NCBI GenBank assembly: GCA_964440345.1
Contig: CAYTSA010000033.1
Span: 1-35,368 of the forward strand
Source of the DNA: CAYTSA01 sp964440345
Lineage (GTDB): Bacteria > Desulfobacterota > Desulfovibrionia > Desulfovibrionales > Desulfovibrionaceae
Reading direction: 5' to 3'
DNA length: 35,368 bases
Shown one piece after another: positions 7,650 to 16,343 of this stretch. The notes below the pieces were generated by a model, which made no database searches, was not told the origin of the DNA, and worked only from the letters and a program-made list of their open reading frames with translations. Each line of letters opens with the position of its first letter. Position 1 is the first letter of the stretch. Made by a program: the position numbers and the translations under genes.

Positions 7650-8006
7650 TTATTTCTTGCACCACTCCGCCTCGTCGGCAGGACTGAAGGCAAGCACGGT
7701 ATCTTTGTGGATGAAATAGCACCAGCTTTCCCGCACCATTCCGGCGTCTGTCAAGCGGGAGAGGGAAGCCCGGCCAGTGTAGCCGTAAATGTCTTCGTTG
7801 TTGCCGGGCATGGACCCCTGGGCGGGCGGATAGACGATCATGTTTCGGACGAATTTGCCAGGACCGAATGTGCGCAGGGCCTCTGCCGTCACCATTTCCT
7901 TGTACAGACGGGGCTCAGGGCCATATGTCTCCGCCTTGCTGGCTGCGCACCCTGCAAAAAGGGCGCACAGCAGCATAGCGGCTGGGATTCTCATGAAGAG
8001 AGGCAT
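7650..8006 (-). CDS. Small putative lipoprotein, 118 aa
   Basis: The N-terminus has a signal sequence ending in a lipobox, LFAGC, with the lipidated Cys at residue 20. This predicts a membrane-anchored lipoprotein. The remaining ~98 residues contain no motif I recognise; two Cys near the C-terminus (in ESWCYF and EEWCKK-like EAEWCKK) could form a disulfide. ATG 8006 is supported by AGGAGAG six bases upstream; ATG 7994 is an internal alternative. It lies between two S1 protease genes on the same strand, 26 bases from the first, so it may be cotranscribed and act with or against the proteases, for example as a partner or inhibitor. That role is speculative. Confidence 0.75.
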   Translation of the reverse strand: MPLFMRIPAAMLLCALFAGCAASKAETYGPEPRLYKEMVTAEALRTFGPGKFVRNMIVYPPAQGSMPGNNEDIYGYTGRASLSRLTDAGMVRESWCYFIHKDTVLAFSPADEAEWCKK

Positions 8007-8079
8007 AAAACTCTCCTTTGAAAGATGGTAGTAACTCTACAATATGCAAGAATAACAGCGCGCTTATCTTGCTCTTTAG

Positions 8080-8952
8080 CTATTGCAACAACAGCAGCTT
8101 ATAAATGTGTGTGTAAGCTTTTCCGCTGGTGCTGGAGCCGCCGCCGGTTTTTCCGTCGATCCAATCGTTGTAGTTGGATAAGCGGGTGTACACGCCGTAC
8201 TGGTTTGGCTGGGCGCAGCCAATGCCCCAGCTCACAACGCCGGTCTGCACCCATGTTCCAGACCCGTTTTGTATCACAAACGGTCCCCCCGAGTCGCCCT
8301 GGCAGGCGTCCTTGCCGCCTTCTTCATAGCCGGCGCCAAACATATTATCTGTGATGGACGAGCCATATGCGGCTTTCAGGGAGCTCTGGCTGACCACGGG
8401 AACCTGCACCTGCAGCAGCGCGACAGGCTATGAATCGCCGTACGGATCTGTGTTGCCCCAGCCCATGACTGTGCCCATGTTGCCGGCGGAGACCAGACCA
8501 GTTGTGTCGCCTTTGTCCACCAGCGTCACGGGCGTGGCGGTTGCGCCTTTTGTAAGCCGCAATACGGCAATGTCGTTATCCAGGGTAGTAGGATCGTAGT
8601 TTTCGTGGGCGATGATCTGATCCACTGGGAAGCGGTTTGCGTCGGTGGTTTCTGAAAGAAGGGTAATGCCCGAGAGAATGACCACTTCGGAAGGAGACGA
8701 GAGTGTTCCTTGTTCTGAGACAACGCAGTGAGCGGCGGTGAGCACCCACTGGGAGCTGATGAGCGCGCCGCCGCAAAAATGGTTGCCAGCAGGGTCGCTC
8801 AAGGAGACGATGAACGGCCATGCGCCGGGTTCGGCTTTTTCGCCGCCAACTATACGTTCATCAGGTGCATAGGCCAGGGAGCTGGCCAGGCCATAGGGCT
8901 GTACAAAAAGGCATAAAGCCAGGAGCAGCAGAGCAGCAAAGCGGTTTTTCAT
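8080..8952 (-). pseudogene. Second trypsin-like serine protease gene, interrupted by in-frame TAG
   Basis: The reading frame encodes a paralogue of the protease at 6646-7623: signal peptide, IVGG (33-36), LTAAHC, DNDIAVL, KDACQGDSGGP and the C-terminal GVYTRLSNYNDWID. After GNTDPYGDS the frame meets TAG (8428-8430) and continues in the same frame as PVALLQVQVPVVSQ. The paralogue reads GSAFPDQLLQVELPIVAQ here, so TAG replaces an ordinary codon, probably Phe. The N-terminal fragment has His and Asp but not the active-site Ser. The C-terminal sorting tail is also missing: the protein ends in a short Ser/Gly linker and ~20 unrelated residues. It is most likely a pseudogene, unless the stop is a sequencing error. 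A 74-base tract (8159-8232) is identical to 6809-6882. Confidence 0.8.
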
Positions 8953-9143
8953 GAGACGTTCTCCATGTAAGCAGGTGGTGAAAGTGATAAGACTGTTTTG
9001 GGTGATCATAAACCTAACTGCGCCACATACAGAACTATTCAACAATTGTTGCGGACTCGCCTCTCAATGAAGGCGACAGCCAAAGCGGCAGAAACCGTGC
9101 ATCCGCTACTGTACGACATTTAGAGGCCATAATAGGCAAGATG

Positions 9144-10388
9144 TCAGCGGATGCAACTATTTTCAGCACTTTGGCCATTTTTTGTGAGCAAACGCTCGTA
9201 ACGGGCCAGCACACGCAAGCTGTCAAGGTGAGCTCGTGCATAGCTTCTGCATGTCTCTACGCGCTCGGGAGTGTGGGGTTCTGCAGCCATGCTGCGTAGT
9301 GTGCGGCTCAACGCAGCAGCATTGCCCCATGGGCACACTCGGCCGCGAACCTGCGCAACTATTCGAGATAATTCACTCGATTTTTCTGCGCAAGCTACAA
9401 CGGGCCCGCCCACGGCCAGCAAGGCCGCCAACTTTGAGGGCAGAAGAAAGCCCGGCGTATTCGGGTGCTGCATAACCATGTGTATGTCCGCAGAGGCCAG
9501 CAGCTGGGGGAAATCTGCGTCGCTCTGTGTGGGGAGAAACCGGACGCGAGGCAAGCATTTCGCCTGACGGGACAAGGCCTGGCGCTCCGTACCTTCGCCG
9601 CATACGACAAAAACAAACGGCTCATTTTGCATCAGGCGGGCTGCGTCTATAAGTGTTTTCAGGCCCTGCTTGCGGCCTATTGAGCCGGCAAAAAGAACTA
9701 CAGTTTCGTTCTGCGGCAAATGGAGCCTCTTCCGGCAGGCGGCCTTTTTTGCTGGCGCAACCGGTGTATACCGTTTGCAATCCAACCAATTGGGCACTGT
9801 TATAGCGCGGTTGGCGCCAAGCTCCTTGGCGCGTTGGGCCATCTCTTCACCAGGACAGATGACGCCGTCAAAAGCTTTGAGCAGATTGCGCTGTATCCAT
9901 CTGGCTGGCGCTATAACATGTTTGGGCAACTGGTCCATTACTGCAGCCGTCTCCAGCTCCATGTCTTGCAGATGCAGCCATGCCCGGGCGCCAACCAGCC
10001 TGGCGCAGGCCAGAGCCGCCGGAGCGGCGGCAATTGTAGGCGCCACGGCCAGTACGGCGTTGGGCTTCCATGTTGCTGCGGCCAGCACCGCAGGAGTGGC
10101 GCAAGCACTGAAAAAAAGTCCATGCAGTACTCTGGGCAGACCGGCCGAGGACCCAGGGACCCACGTGGGGCAGCGAGTTATGCGCACAATGTCTGCTGGC
10201 GCGGGAAGCGTCTCCTGACGGTACCATAAGCCGCCGGCAGGTTGCGACCACCAGGGATAGTGGGGGTGGCTGGTGACCACGCGCACCGCGTGCCCCTGTT
10301 CGGCCATCCAGGCAGCAAGCTCGGCTGTGTAGCGGCCGGCGCCCACGGGCTCTGGGGCGAAGTTTAAAGCAACTATGAGTAAGCGCAT
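9144..10388 (-). CDS. WcaI-like glycosyltransferase (GT4 family)
   Basis: This 414-residue protein is a GT-B-fold glycosyltransferase of the WcaI/WbuB type, which transfers a sugar from a nucleotide donor during exopolysaccharide or O-antigen assembly. The N-terminal domain opens with MRLLIVALNFAPEPVGAGRY and contains the family signatures GHAVRVVTSHPHYPWW and WLHLQDMELETAAVM. The C-terminal domain has VLFAGSIGRKQGLKTLI, FVVCGEGTER and a sugar-nucleotide segment ending PSKLAALLAVGGPVVA. No signal peptide or membrane segment is seen. ATG 10388 is chosen because the fold begins there. The gene lies just downstream of the qrc terminator and is not part of the respiratory operon. The donor and acceptor sugars are unknown. 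An rmlC gene lies beyond qrc, so a polysaccharide theme flanks the operon. Confidence 0.88.
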   Translation of the reverse strand: MRLLIVALNFAPEPVGAGRYTAELAAWMAEQGHAVRVVTSHPHYPWWSQPAGGLWYRQETLPAPADIVRITRCPTWVPGSSAGLPRVLHGLFFSACATPAVLAAATWKPNAVLAVAPTIAAAPAALACARLVGARAWLHLQDMELETAAVMDQLPKHVIAPARWIQRNLLKAFDGVICPGEEMAQRAKELGANRAITVPNWLDCKRYTPVAPAKKAACRKRLHLPQNETVVLFAGSIGRKQGLKTLIDAARLMQNEPFVFVVCGEGTERQALSRQAKCLPRVRFLPTQSDADFPQLLASADIHMVMQHPNTPGFLLPSKLAALLAVGGPVVACAEKSSELSRIVAQVRGRVCPWGNAAALSRTLRSMAAEPHTPERVETCRSYARAHLDSLRVLARYERLLTKNGQSAENSCIR

Positions 10389-10404
10389 GTCTGTCGTTGG
10401 CCGC

Positions 10405-10438
10405 AAAAAAGGCGGGGCAATGCATAGATTGCCCCGCC
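10405..10438 (-). terminator. Rho-independent terminator of the qrc operon
   Basis: On the minus strand an 11-base perfect stem GGCGGGGCAAT / ATTGCCCCGCC (10438-10428 and 10421-10411) with a 6-base loop is followed by TTTTTT (10410-10405). It lies 33 bases after the qrcD stop codon and just before the glycosyltransferase start. Confidence 0.93.
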
Positions 10439-10471
10439 TGAAGTAGTCACGGCGCCAAGGGGGTGGCGGCC

Positions 10472-11701
10472 TCAGGCGTTGAGTTCCTTTTCCTGCGGGA
10501 AGACAGGCAGGTACCGGTAAGAAAGGCTCAAAATCAAGAAGCCGTAAGCGATGACCAGGAAGGTCGGCGCCCATTCCGCCCAGTTGGGAGTGTAGCTGGT
10601 CCACTGGTCGAAAGGCATGACAGGAATGGCCAGGGTCTGCACAGTGAAGACAAAGCGGTTGATGGTAACGCCAGTGCAGTCCAAGATGGCCGCAGTGTAG
10701 AACAAGCCCGGCGTGTTGCGCAGGCTAGGCGTCAGCAGGATGATGCAGGGAATGACCCCGCACAGGCCAATTTCCGCCCAGAGCAACCATGTGCCGTAAA
10801 AGCCGTGGAACATTTCATCAAAGGAATGGCCCATGGCCGGCAACGTGCCTGTGGCCCAGGCCCAAGTGTCGATGATCTTGAACACCAGATAAATGAGCAG
10901 CATTGTTCCAGCAATTTTTCCCATCAAGGACTTGATGTTCCAGGCCACCAGCTTGCGGCCGGTGAGCAGCTCCATGAACCGGGCCACCAGCACAGTGAAA
11001 ACCGGGCCAGAAGCTACGGCGGAGAGCACGAACAGGAAGAAGGACCAGGGCCAGATAAAGAAACCTTCGCGAAAGGCGAACGGCCGGGCAAAAAGAACGC
11101 CGTACATGCCGCCCAGAGACCCCTGGTGGAAAAAGGACAGAAAGGCGCCCATGCCGGCGAAGAGCGGCATGACCACGTGGAAGTTGTGCGACAGCCGGTG
11201 GATGAAGGGAATCTTGTCCAGCTGCCGGTTTTCCAAGATGATGGGCACGTACTCAATGATCAGCACGCTGAGATAGCAGCTGATGCAGAACATCACTTCC
11301 ACTAACATGGAGTGCACGTTGGCGTGCCAGAAGCCGAACCAGGACCGCAAAGGCTGGCCCACGTCCAGGCCCAGGACGATCATGGCCCCAGAGTAGCAGA
11401 TAAACCCGACGATGACAGCCAGGTTGATGATGTTCTTGAGCGGGTCGATGTTCAAAATGTAGCGTAGCAGGCCAGTGAAGAACGCCCCCGCGCCCAGCGC
11501 GATGACCGCAAGGTCAAAGGTGATCCACAGACCGAACCCAAAATAGTCGTCCAGCGCAGTGTGCCCCAGGCCAAAGCCCAGGATCCAGAAGATGGCGTAC
11601 ATGCCCCAGCCGATGACCCCCAGTATGAGGGCAATCCACCCGAGGAACTGCAGAAAAGAGCAGCGGGGCAAGCCCTTAGGAAAAAGTTTTTCGTCCAGCA
11701 T
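10472..11701 (-). CDS. qrcD: Qrc complex integral membrane subunit QrcD (NrfD/PsrC family)
   Basis: This 409-residue protein is the membrane anchor of the Qrc menaquinone reductase. It has about ten hydrophobic segments, as expected for an NrfD/PsrC-like subunit that binds quinone near the periplasmic face. The N-terminus is short and cytoplasmic, followed by the first helix (SFLQFLGWIALILGVIGWGM). Charged and aromatic residues in the helices (for example FWHANVHSMLVEVMFC) are typical of the family. It ends the qrcABCD operon, 15 bases downstream of qrcC, and is followed by a strong terminator. In sulfate reducers Qrc takes electrons from the periplasmic type I tetrahaem cytochrome c3 and reduces menaquinone. 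Confidence 0.93.
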   Translation of the reverse strand: MLDEKLFPKGLPRCSFLQFLGWIALILGVIGWGMYAIFWILGFGLGHTALDDYFGFGLWITFDLAVIALGAGAFFTGLLRYILNIDPLKNIINLAVIVGFICYSGAMIVLGLDVGQPLRSWFGFWHANVHSMLVEVMFCISCYLSVLIIEYVPIILENRQLDKIPFIHRLSHNFHVVMPLFAGMGAFLSFFHQGSLGGMYGVLFARPFAFREGFFIWPWSFFLFVLSAVASGPVFTVLVARFMELLTGRKLVAWNIKSLMGKIAGTMLLIYLVFKIIDTWAWATGTLPAMGHSFDEMFHGFYGTWLLWAEIGLCGVIPCIILLTPSLRNTPGLFYTAAILDCTGVTINRFVFTVQTLAIPVMPFDQWTSYTPNWAEWAPTFLVIAYGFLILSLSYRYLPVFPQEKELNA

Positions 11702-11716
11702 TGCCGATTCCCCTTG

Positions 11717-12634
11717 TTAGCCGTGGTGTTCGGTTTCGTTGTCCAGGTAATTGTCGCCCATTTTTCGGACCCATTCCCGCTCGCTCAGATAGAAAACTTG
11801 CGGGAAGGTGTTCAGCTTTTCCAGCAGCCGGAAAGCGTTGGGATTGAGCTTGTGCATGCCTGTCGTGTATGGGTCGTCGCCGTGGGCGCCGCCGTGGCCT
11901 CCGTGAAAGCCAACGCCGAACATGGCGTCGTATTCTTCATCAGTGGGCTCGTTGTCGCCGAAGAGCACTTGATGAATCTGGTGGTCTGTGCGGCGAACGT
12001 CGCCAAATATGATGGCGCCGTTGGGGCAGGCCGAAGTACAAGAGGTCACGTACGCGCCATCATCCAGATATTCAGGATCGTCGCCGTTAGCCCGGGCTGC
12101 GTCCTTGGCTTTCATCCAGCGGTGGTGGCAGAAGTTGCATTTTTCCACCACGCCCCGGGGGCGCACAGAGACATCAGGGTTCAGCGTTTTTTCCATGCCT
12201 TCCGGCCAGACCGGATCGAACCAGTTAAAGTATCGGGCATGGTACGGGCAGGAAGCCATGCAGTACCGGCAGCCGAAGCACCGGGGTGTGATCTGGCTGA
12301 CGATGCCGCCGTTTTCGTCCTTTTTGGTGACAGTGGCTGGGCAGACTGAGACGCATGAAGGAATGCCGCAGTGCATGCAAGGCCGTGGCAGATACGCTAC
12401 GTCGTGGTCTGGGAATTTCTTCCCGTTGCTCAGCTGATAGACGAGCATCCAGTTCATGGTCCGGCGCTTCTGGGACCAGTCAGAGTTGTATTGGCCAAGC
12501 ACGATGCGCTGTTTGATGGGGACGTTGTTCTCCGCCTGGCAGGCTACCATGCACGCGCCGCAGCCAGTGCATTTATCCAGGTCAATGGCCATCCCCCAGC
12601 GGATGGTGAAATCAATGTGTTCATATCCGGTCAT
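11717..12634 (-). CDS. qrcC: Qrc complex iron-sulfur subunit QrcC
   Basis: This 305-residue ferredoxin-type protein belongs to the DmsB/PsrB/HybA-like electron-transfer subunits. Four Cys sets are visible: CTGCGACMVAC (22-32); CMHCGIPSCVSVCP; CFGCRYCMASCP; and CNFC with a distal CTSACP. These supply 16 Cys, enough for four cubane clusters. The described D. vulgaris Qrc was reported with three [4Fe-4S] and one [3Fe-4S] cluster, so cluster type should be tested, not assumed. There is no signal peptide; the protein is likely carried to the periplasm with QrcB by Tat. It lies between qrcB (18 bases) and qrcD (15 bases). Its C-terminal tail is Gly/His-rich (GFHGGHGGAHGDD). Confidence 0.93.
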   Translation of the reverse strand: MTGYEHIDFTIRWGMAIDLDKCTGCGACMVACQAENNVPIKQRIVLGQYNSDWSQKRRTMNWMLVYQLSNGKKFPDHDVAYLPRPCMHCGIPSCVSVCPATVTKKDENGGIVSQITPRCFGCRYCMASCPYHARYFNWFDPVWPEGMEKTLNPDVSVRPRGVVEKCNFCHHRWMKAKDAARANGDDPEYLDDGAYVTSCTSACPNGAIIFGDVRRTDHQIHQVLFGDNEPTDEEYDAMFGVGFHGGHGGAHGDDPYTTGMHKLNPNAFRLLEKLNTFPQVFYLSEREWVRKMGDNYLDNETEHHG

Positions 12635-12652
12635 GGTCGGGATCCTTTCCGG

Positions 12653-14737
12653 TTAAGCTTTGGCGATTGTGACGCCGGTTCCGTCCCACACAGCGAGGCC
12701 GGTTCCGGGTTCGGCCTTGGCCGCCAAGACGTTAGCGATGTTGGCGCCCTTGCCTTTGTTGAACTCAGCGAAGGCGGTGTGGCCCAAGCCCAGTGGGGCT
12801 GTCACCACGTCGTCCATGACGCTTTCGAATATATGCACGCGAGCCAGGATGGAGCCGGCTTTGGACTCCACCCGGACCTTGTCGTTTTCAGCCACGCCAA
12901 GCTTGGAGGCGGTGGCAGAGTTCATCTGGACAAAGGATTCCGTGCCCAGAAGCTCCGTGTCTCTGATGGTCTTGAATCCGAAAGGCGGCGTGCCTGCGTG
13001 AGCTGTGCCGAAGTTCAGACGGAAGAGCGGCGCCAGAGTGACGCCCTTGTCTGCAACTTTAGCGGAGGCGGCCAACGTGTTCGGCCGCAGAGCCAGGCCG
13101 TACTGCGTCAGCGTGTCGTCGCTTTCAGCGGCTCCGCCTTCAGTTAGCGCGTTCCAGTCCGCGCCAAACGCCTGGGCTTTGGCGTGCAGCACGTCTTCAT
13201 ACGTTTCAAAACCCATGTTCAGCCCAAGCCGGGCGGCCAGGGAGAGAATGAAGTCGCCAGCCGGGCGGGTGTCCAGCCAGGATTCCGTGACCGGCGTCGC
13301 CAGGCAATAAAGGGCCTTGCCGGCGCCGTACGGCGTCTCGACGTCGTCGTAGCGCTCCAGGCCCAGCGGCGTGGGCAGCACGATGTCGCAGGCTGCAGCC
13401 GTTTCGTCCAAAAAGCTGGAGAAGGCGACTTTGAAGGGAACGTTTTGCATGACCTGGGCCATGCCGACGTTGCCCGGCAGTGCGTAGAGCGGGTTGGCTT
13501 CGTAGAAAATCATGGCTTCAGGCAAGCGTGCCTTGCCGGAAGTCACGGCGCTTATATATGTGGTTAGGTCCTTGCGCCACAAGTCTTTGCGGCGGGGGGC
13601 GCCGTCGATGACGGTTTGAGTTTCAGGCAACGCTTTTATGCCGCCTTCAGCGTTCAGACGGCCAAGCAGCAAGTTAACAGCAATGCCCGCAGCCACTGCA
13701 GCGGCGGATGCGCCTTCGCCGAATTCAGATCCGGCGATAACCAGCGGCCGTTCCGCGGCCATCAGTGCTTTTGCCAGCCGTTCCACTTCGCCAGGAACAA
13801 CGCCGGTGATGCGCGCGGCTTGCTTGGGGGAGAATTCGCTGGTCACCATGGATTTGAAGGCGTTGAAATCCATGGCGTCTGCAGCAGCGCCAGCCTTGAT
13901 CAGCTCGGAGGCCAGGCTGAGCAGAAAAGCGGTCTGTGCGCCGGGACGCAAGGGCGTCCAGTGGTCGGCCACTGTGGCGGTGTTGTTTTCCACCGGGCCG
14001 GCGTACATCCAGGCCTTTGTCTTGTCGCCCACGTGTGGGCGGCTGTCGGCAAACACGCGGCGGGTGGCCACGGCCGGTCCCCAGGATTCGAGGATGTCCG
14101 CGCCCACAGCCAGAATCATGTCAGCATTTTCAATGTCGTAGCCTATCTGCCCGGCGCCGCCCATCAGGCCGTTCCAGGCGGTGGCGGCCGGTTGCACTTC
14201 GCTGGGCATAAGGTAGAAGTCCGATGACCCGGACTTGGCCATGAAGCCGCCCAGCACCTCGTTGATGGAGCCGTTGGAGTCGCCGCTGACGCAAGCAAGC
14301 TTCCCGGGCTGGCCCATGATGGAGCCGAGTTTTTCTTCGAGGATGGCCTCTGCTTCGTCCCAGCTCATGGAGACCCAGGCGCCGTCAGCGCTGCGCCGTA
14401 GCGGCCGTTTGACCCGGGCCGGGCTGTAAAGCATCTGCACTTCGGCCCCGGCAAGGCTGCTGATGCGGCCGCCGGCAAGCGGGTGGTCAGCCGCGCCCTG
14501 GGCTTTGACTGGTTTGCCGCCAATAGTGCGGATGGAAAGCCCCACGTTGGTGGGGCACAGTTTACTCACCGTGGGCTTGAAGACTTCCTCGCGCAAGTCG
14601 ATGTTGCGGGGAATCCACGGCCAGTTTTGGGACCATATAGAAATGTCGTCCGTGAGCTTCCAGGGAATGGGCGTAAAAAGCGTGCCCGCAGCCCCGCCCA
14701 GGGCGAACATGATGAAATCTCTTCTGTCAACTCCCAT
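12653..14737 (-). CDS. qrcB: Qrc complex molybdopterin-oxidoreductase-like subunit QrcB
   Basis: This 694-residue protein has the fold of the molybdopterin oxidoreductase catalytic subunits. In the characterised Qrc complex this subunit contains no molybdenum and serves as a structural and electron-transfer component. The N-terminus has RRDFIMFALGGAAG, a twin-arginine-type signal. The region where formate dehydrogenases carry a Cys-rich [4Fe-4S] motif has only one Cys (KLCPTNVG, C61), consistent with loss of that cluster. The pterin-binding-like segments (for example LAVGADILESWGP and NPLYALPGNVG) remain. It starts at ATG 14737, 11 bases after qrcA, with a typical four-gene operon spacing. 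Function is inferred from Qrc of Desulfovibrio. Confidence 0.93.
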   Translation of the reverse strand: MGVDRRDFIMFALGGAAGTLFTPIPWKLTDDISIWSQNWPWIPRNIDLREEVFKPTVSKLCPTNVGLSIRTIGGKPVKAQGAADHPLAGGRISSLAGAEVQMLYSPARVKRPLRRSADGAWVSMSWDEAEAILEEKLGSIMGQPGKLACVSGDSNGSINEVLGGFMAKSGSSDFYLMPSEVQPAATAWNGLMGGAGQIGYDIENADMILAVGADILESWGPAVATRRVFADSRPHVGDKTKAWMYAGPVENNTATVADHWTPLRPGAQTAFLLSLASELIKAGAAADAMDFNAFKSMVTSEFSPKQAARITGVVPGEVERLAKALMAAERPLVIAGSEFGEGASAAAVAAGIAVNLLLGRLNAEGGIKALPETQTVIDGAPRRKDLWRKDLTTYISAVTSGKARLPEAMIFYEANPLYALPGNVGMAQVMQNVPFKVAFSSFLDETAAACDIVLPTPLGLERYDDVETPYGAGKALYCLATPVTESWLDTRPAGDFILSLAARLGLNMGFETYEDVLHAKAQAFGADWNALTEGGAAESDDTLTQYGLALRPNTLAASAKVADKGVTLAPLFRLNFGTAHAGTPPFGFKTIRDTELLGTESFVQMNSATASKLGVAENDKVRVESKAGSILARVHIFESVMDDVVTAPLGLGHTAFAEFNKGKGANIANVLAAKAEPGTGLAVWDGTGVTIAKA

Positions 14738-14748
14738 TGCAGCGCTCC

Positions 14749-15390
14749 TTACTTATGGCAGGTGTGGCACGCATTGTCTGCGTTGGTGCCGTCCATGTGG
14801 TCAGGAATGGCGTGGCACGCTTCACATTCCCACATCTTCATGGTCGTCTTGGTGTAGTTGGTGATGCGGTTCACGAAGGCCGGCGGAGGAGTGTCCGTGT
14901 CGGAGACTGGCGGGTGGCACTCATTGCACAAGTCCTTCTGCTCCTCGTAGACATCCATGTGGCACATAGTGCACTGTTCGAAGTTGTGCGCCGCGTGGGT
15001 GAAGTACGCATTGTCAGGCTGCTTTTGGTAGACGACCCACTCCACTTCCTTGCCTGGAGTCACATACTCGTCCACGAATTCCTTTTCAGCCGGGTCTTCG
15101 CCAATGGTGAAAGTATGACATTCCGCACACATTTCTGTGCTTGGTATGCCGGTGAACGTCCCGTCTTCACGGATGTAGTGGCAATCGTCACAGACCATGC
15201 CGCCCGTTTCCACGTGCACCACGTGGCTGAAGCGGATGGGCTGCGTCTTCTGGCTGTACAGAGCCTTCGGAAAGAGCCACCAGCCTACGACGAGGGCGGC
15301 AACCAGCCCGATGATGAACGGGGCTGCGCCGGCGCCGCTGCTCTGGCGTGTTTGCGTGCCTTGAGATGGCATTGTCCTGTGTTCCTCCAT
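14749..15390 (-). CDS. qrcA: Qrc complex hexahaem cytochrome c subunit QrcA
   Basis: QrcA is the periplasmic, membrane-anchored cytochrome that receives electrons from type I cytochrome c3. Six CxxCH motifs are present, at about residues 67 (CDDCH), 88 (CAECH), 140 (CTMCH), 155 (CNECH), 189 (CEACH) and 208 (CHTCH), the number known for QrcA. A single N-terminal membrane helix (about 23-40) precedes them and probably acts as an uncleaved anchor. ATG 15390 (213 residues) is favoured; ATG 15372, with GGAGG 11 bases upstream, is a credible alternative. It is the first gene of the operon, with a promoter candidate at 15447-15475. Confidence 0.93.
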   Translation of the reverse strand: MEEHRTMPSQGTQTRQSSGAGAAPFIIGLVAALVVGWWLFPKALYSQKTQPIRFSHVVHVETGGMVCDDCHYIREDGTFTGIPSTEMCAECHTFTIGEDPAEKEFVDEYVTPGKEVEWVVYQKQPDNAYFTHAAHNFEQCTMCHMDVYEEQKDLCNECHPPVSDTDTPPPAFVNRITNYTKTTMKMWECEACHAIPDHMDGTNADNACHTCHK

Positions 15391-15446
15391 TGCCTTGCGC
15401 CTCGTTAGTTTGAATGTCAAATGATTCCCCGATGTTCCACGGGTTC

Positions 15447-15475
15447 TTTTAGGCATGAGCCTTTATGGCTGTCAA
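15447..15475 (-). promoter_or_regulatory. qrc operon promoter candidate
   Basis: On the minus strand a perfect TTGACA (15475-15470) and CTAAAA (15452-15447) are separated by 17 bases. A start site near 15440 would leave a leader of about 50 bases before qrcA. Confidence 0.55.
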
Positions 15476-15593
15476 GGTGAAAAAATTCACGTAATCGTCA
15501 TGCAGCGCGAATGCCTTGGCCAGCTACTCAAAGAAACGACAACTTTTTGAAAAAATAGCAAAATTGACCCGTCTTTCGTTGCGCCAAGCCAGC

Positions 15594-16145
15594 CTAAAAT
15601 GTAAAAGGCGAGGAAAAGTCCGACCAAGTCGGCAGATTGACGTCCTTGTCCGAAAGAACCGGATCAGCTTCAGGCCAGTCTATGTCCAGGTCTGGATCAT
15701 TCCATGCAATGCCGGCGTCGTGTTCCGGGGAATAGAACGCGTCCACCTTGTACTGGAATTCTGTGTTCGGCTCTAAGGTCTGGTAGCCGTGTGCAAATCC
15801 CTTTGGTATAAATAAACGTTTGAAATTGCATGCTGAAAGCTCTATTTTAAACCAGCGGCCATAGGTTGGCGACCCGGCGCGTATGTCCACAACCACGTCA
15901 CAAACAGCGCCGGCTGTGACCCATACCAGCTTGGCCTGGGCCGCGGGGGGGGCCTGGAAATGCAGCCCGCGGAGCACGCCCTTTTCCTTTGACTTGGCGT
16001 GATTGTCCTGCACAAAAACCATGTCCAGCCCGGCGGCGGCAAAGACGCGCTTGCTGTATGTTTCCATGAAAAAACCGCGATTGTCGCCAAAGACTTTAGG
16101 CTCGCAGACGTAGAGCCCTGGAAACTCAGTGGGGGTGAATTGCAC
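15594..16145 (-). CDS. rmlC: dTDP-4-dehydrorhamnose 3,5-epimerase
   Basis: RmlC epimerises C3 and C5 of dTDP-4-keto-6-deoxyglucose in dTDP-L-rhamnose synthesis. The protein has the cupin-fold landmarks: FPGLYVCEPKVFGDNRGFF, the catalytic-His segment GVLRGLHFQ (His62), VVVDIRAGSPTYGRW, LFIPKGFAHGYQTL and the VDAFYSPEHD region. An open frame runs upstream to 16247, but GTG at 16145 has a perfect AGGAGG seven bases before it and gives 183 residues, the family length, so that start is chosen. The other rml genes are not in this window. The neighbouring genes are qrc, so rhamnose synthesis is probably completed elsewhere in the genome. Confidence 0.92.
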   Translation of the reverse strand: MQFTPTEFPGLYVCEPKVFGDNRGFFMETYSKRVFAAAGLDMVFVQDNHAKSKEKGVLRGLHFQAPPAAQAKLVWVTAGAVCDVVVDIRAGSPTYGRWFKIELSACNFKRLFIPKGFAHGYQTLEPNTEFQYKVDAFYSPEHDAGIAWNDPDLDIDWPEADPVLSDKDVNLPTWSDFSSPFTF

Positions 16146-16315
16146 GGGCTGTCCTCCTGCGGCGTTTGGTACTGTAGAGTTGGGCCTGGAGTCAATGGGC
16201 GGCTTCCCGTGCGGCGGCCAGCCCCCTTTTGCGCCAGTTCTTGACAAAAAGGGGCCAAGCCGTCACACCTACGTCAAGATGCGGGGAAAAATACCCCAAC
16301 GTTTAACGAGGGCCT

Positions 16316-16343
16316 GTCTCTAAATAACTGTCTCTACATAACT
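16316..16343 (+). repeat. Two 14-base tandem repeats
   Basis: GTCTCTAAATAACT (16316-16329) is followed immediately by GTCTCTACATAACT (16330-16343), 13 of 14 identical. They form the left terminus of the larger palindrome. Confidence 0.6.

Noticed and set aside
8428..8430. TAG in the protease gene as a pyrrolysine codon
   Set aside because: The paralogue has an ordinary residue here, and pyrrolysine is known in methylamine methyltransferases, not S1 proteases. No pyl genes are in the window.
15594..16247. Longer rmlC start at 16247
   Set aside because: The extra 34 residues are unlike RmlC, and GTG 16145 has a perfect ribosome site.
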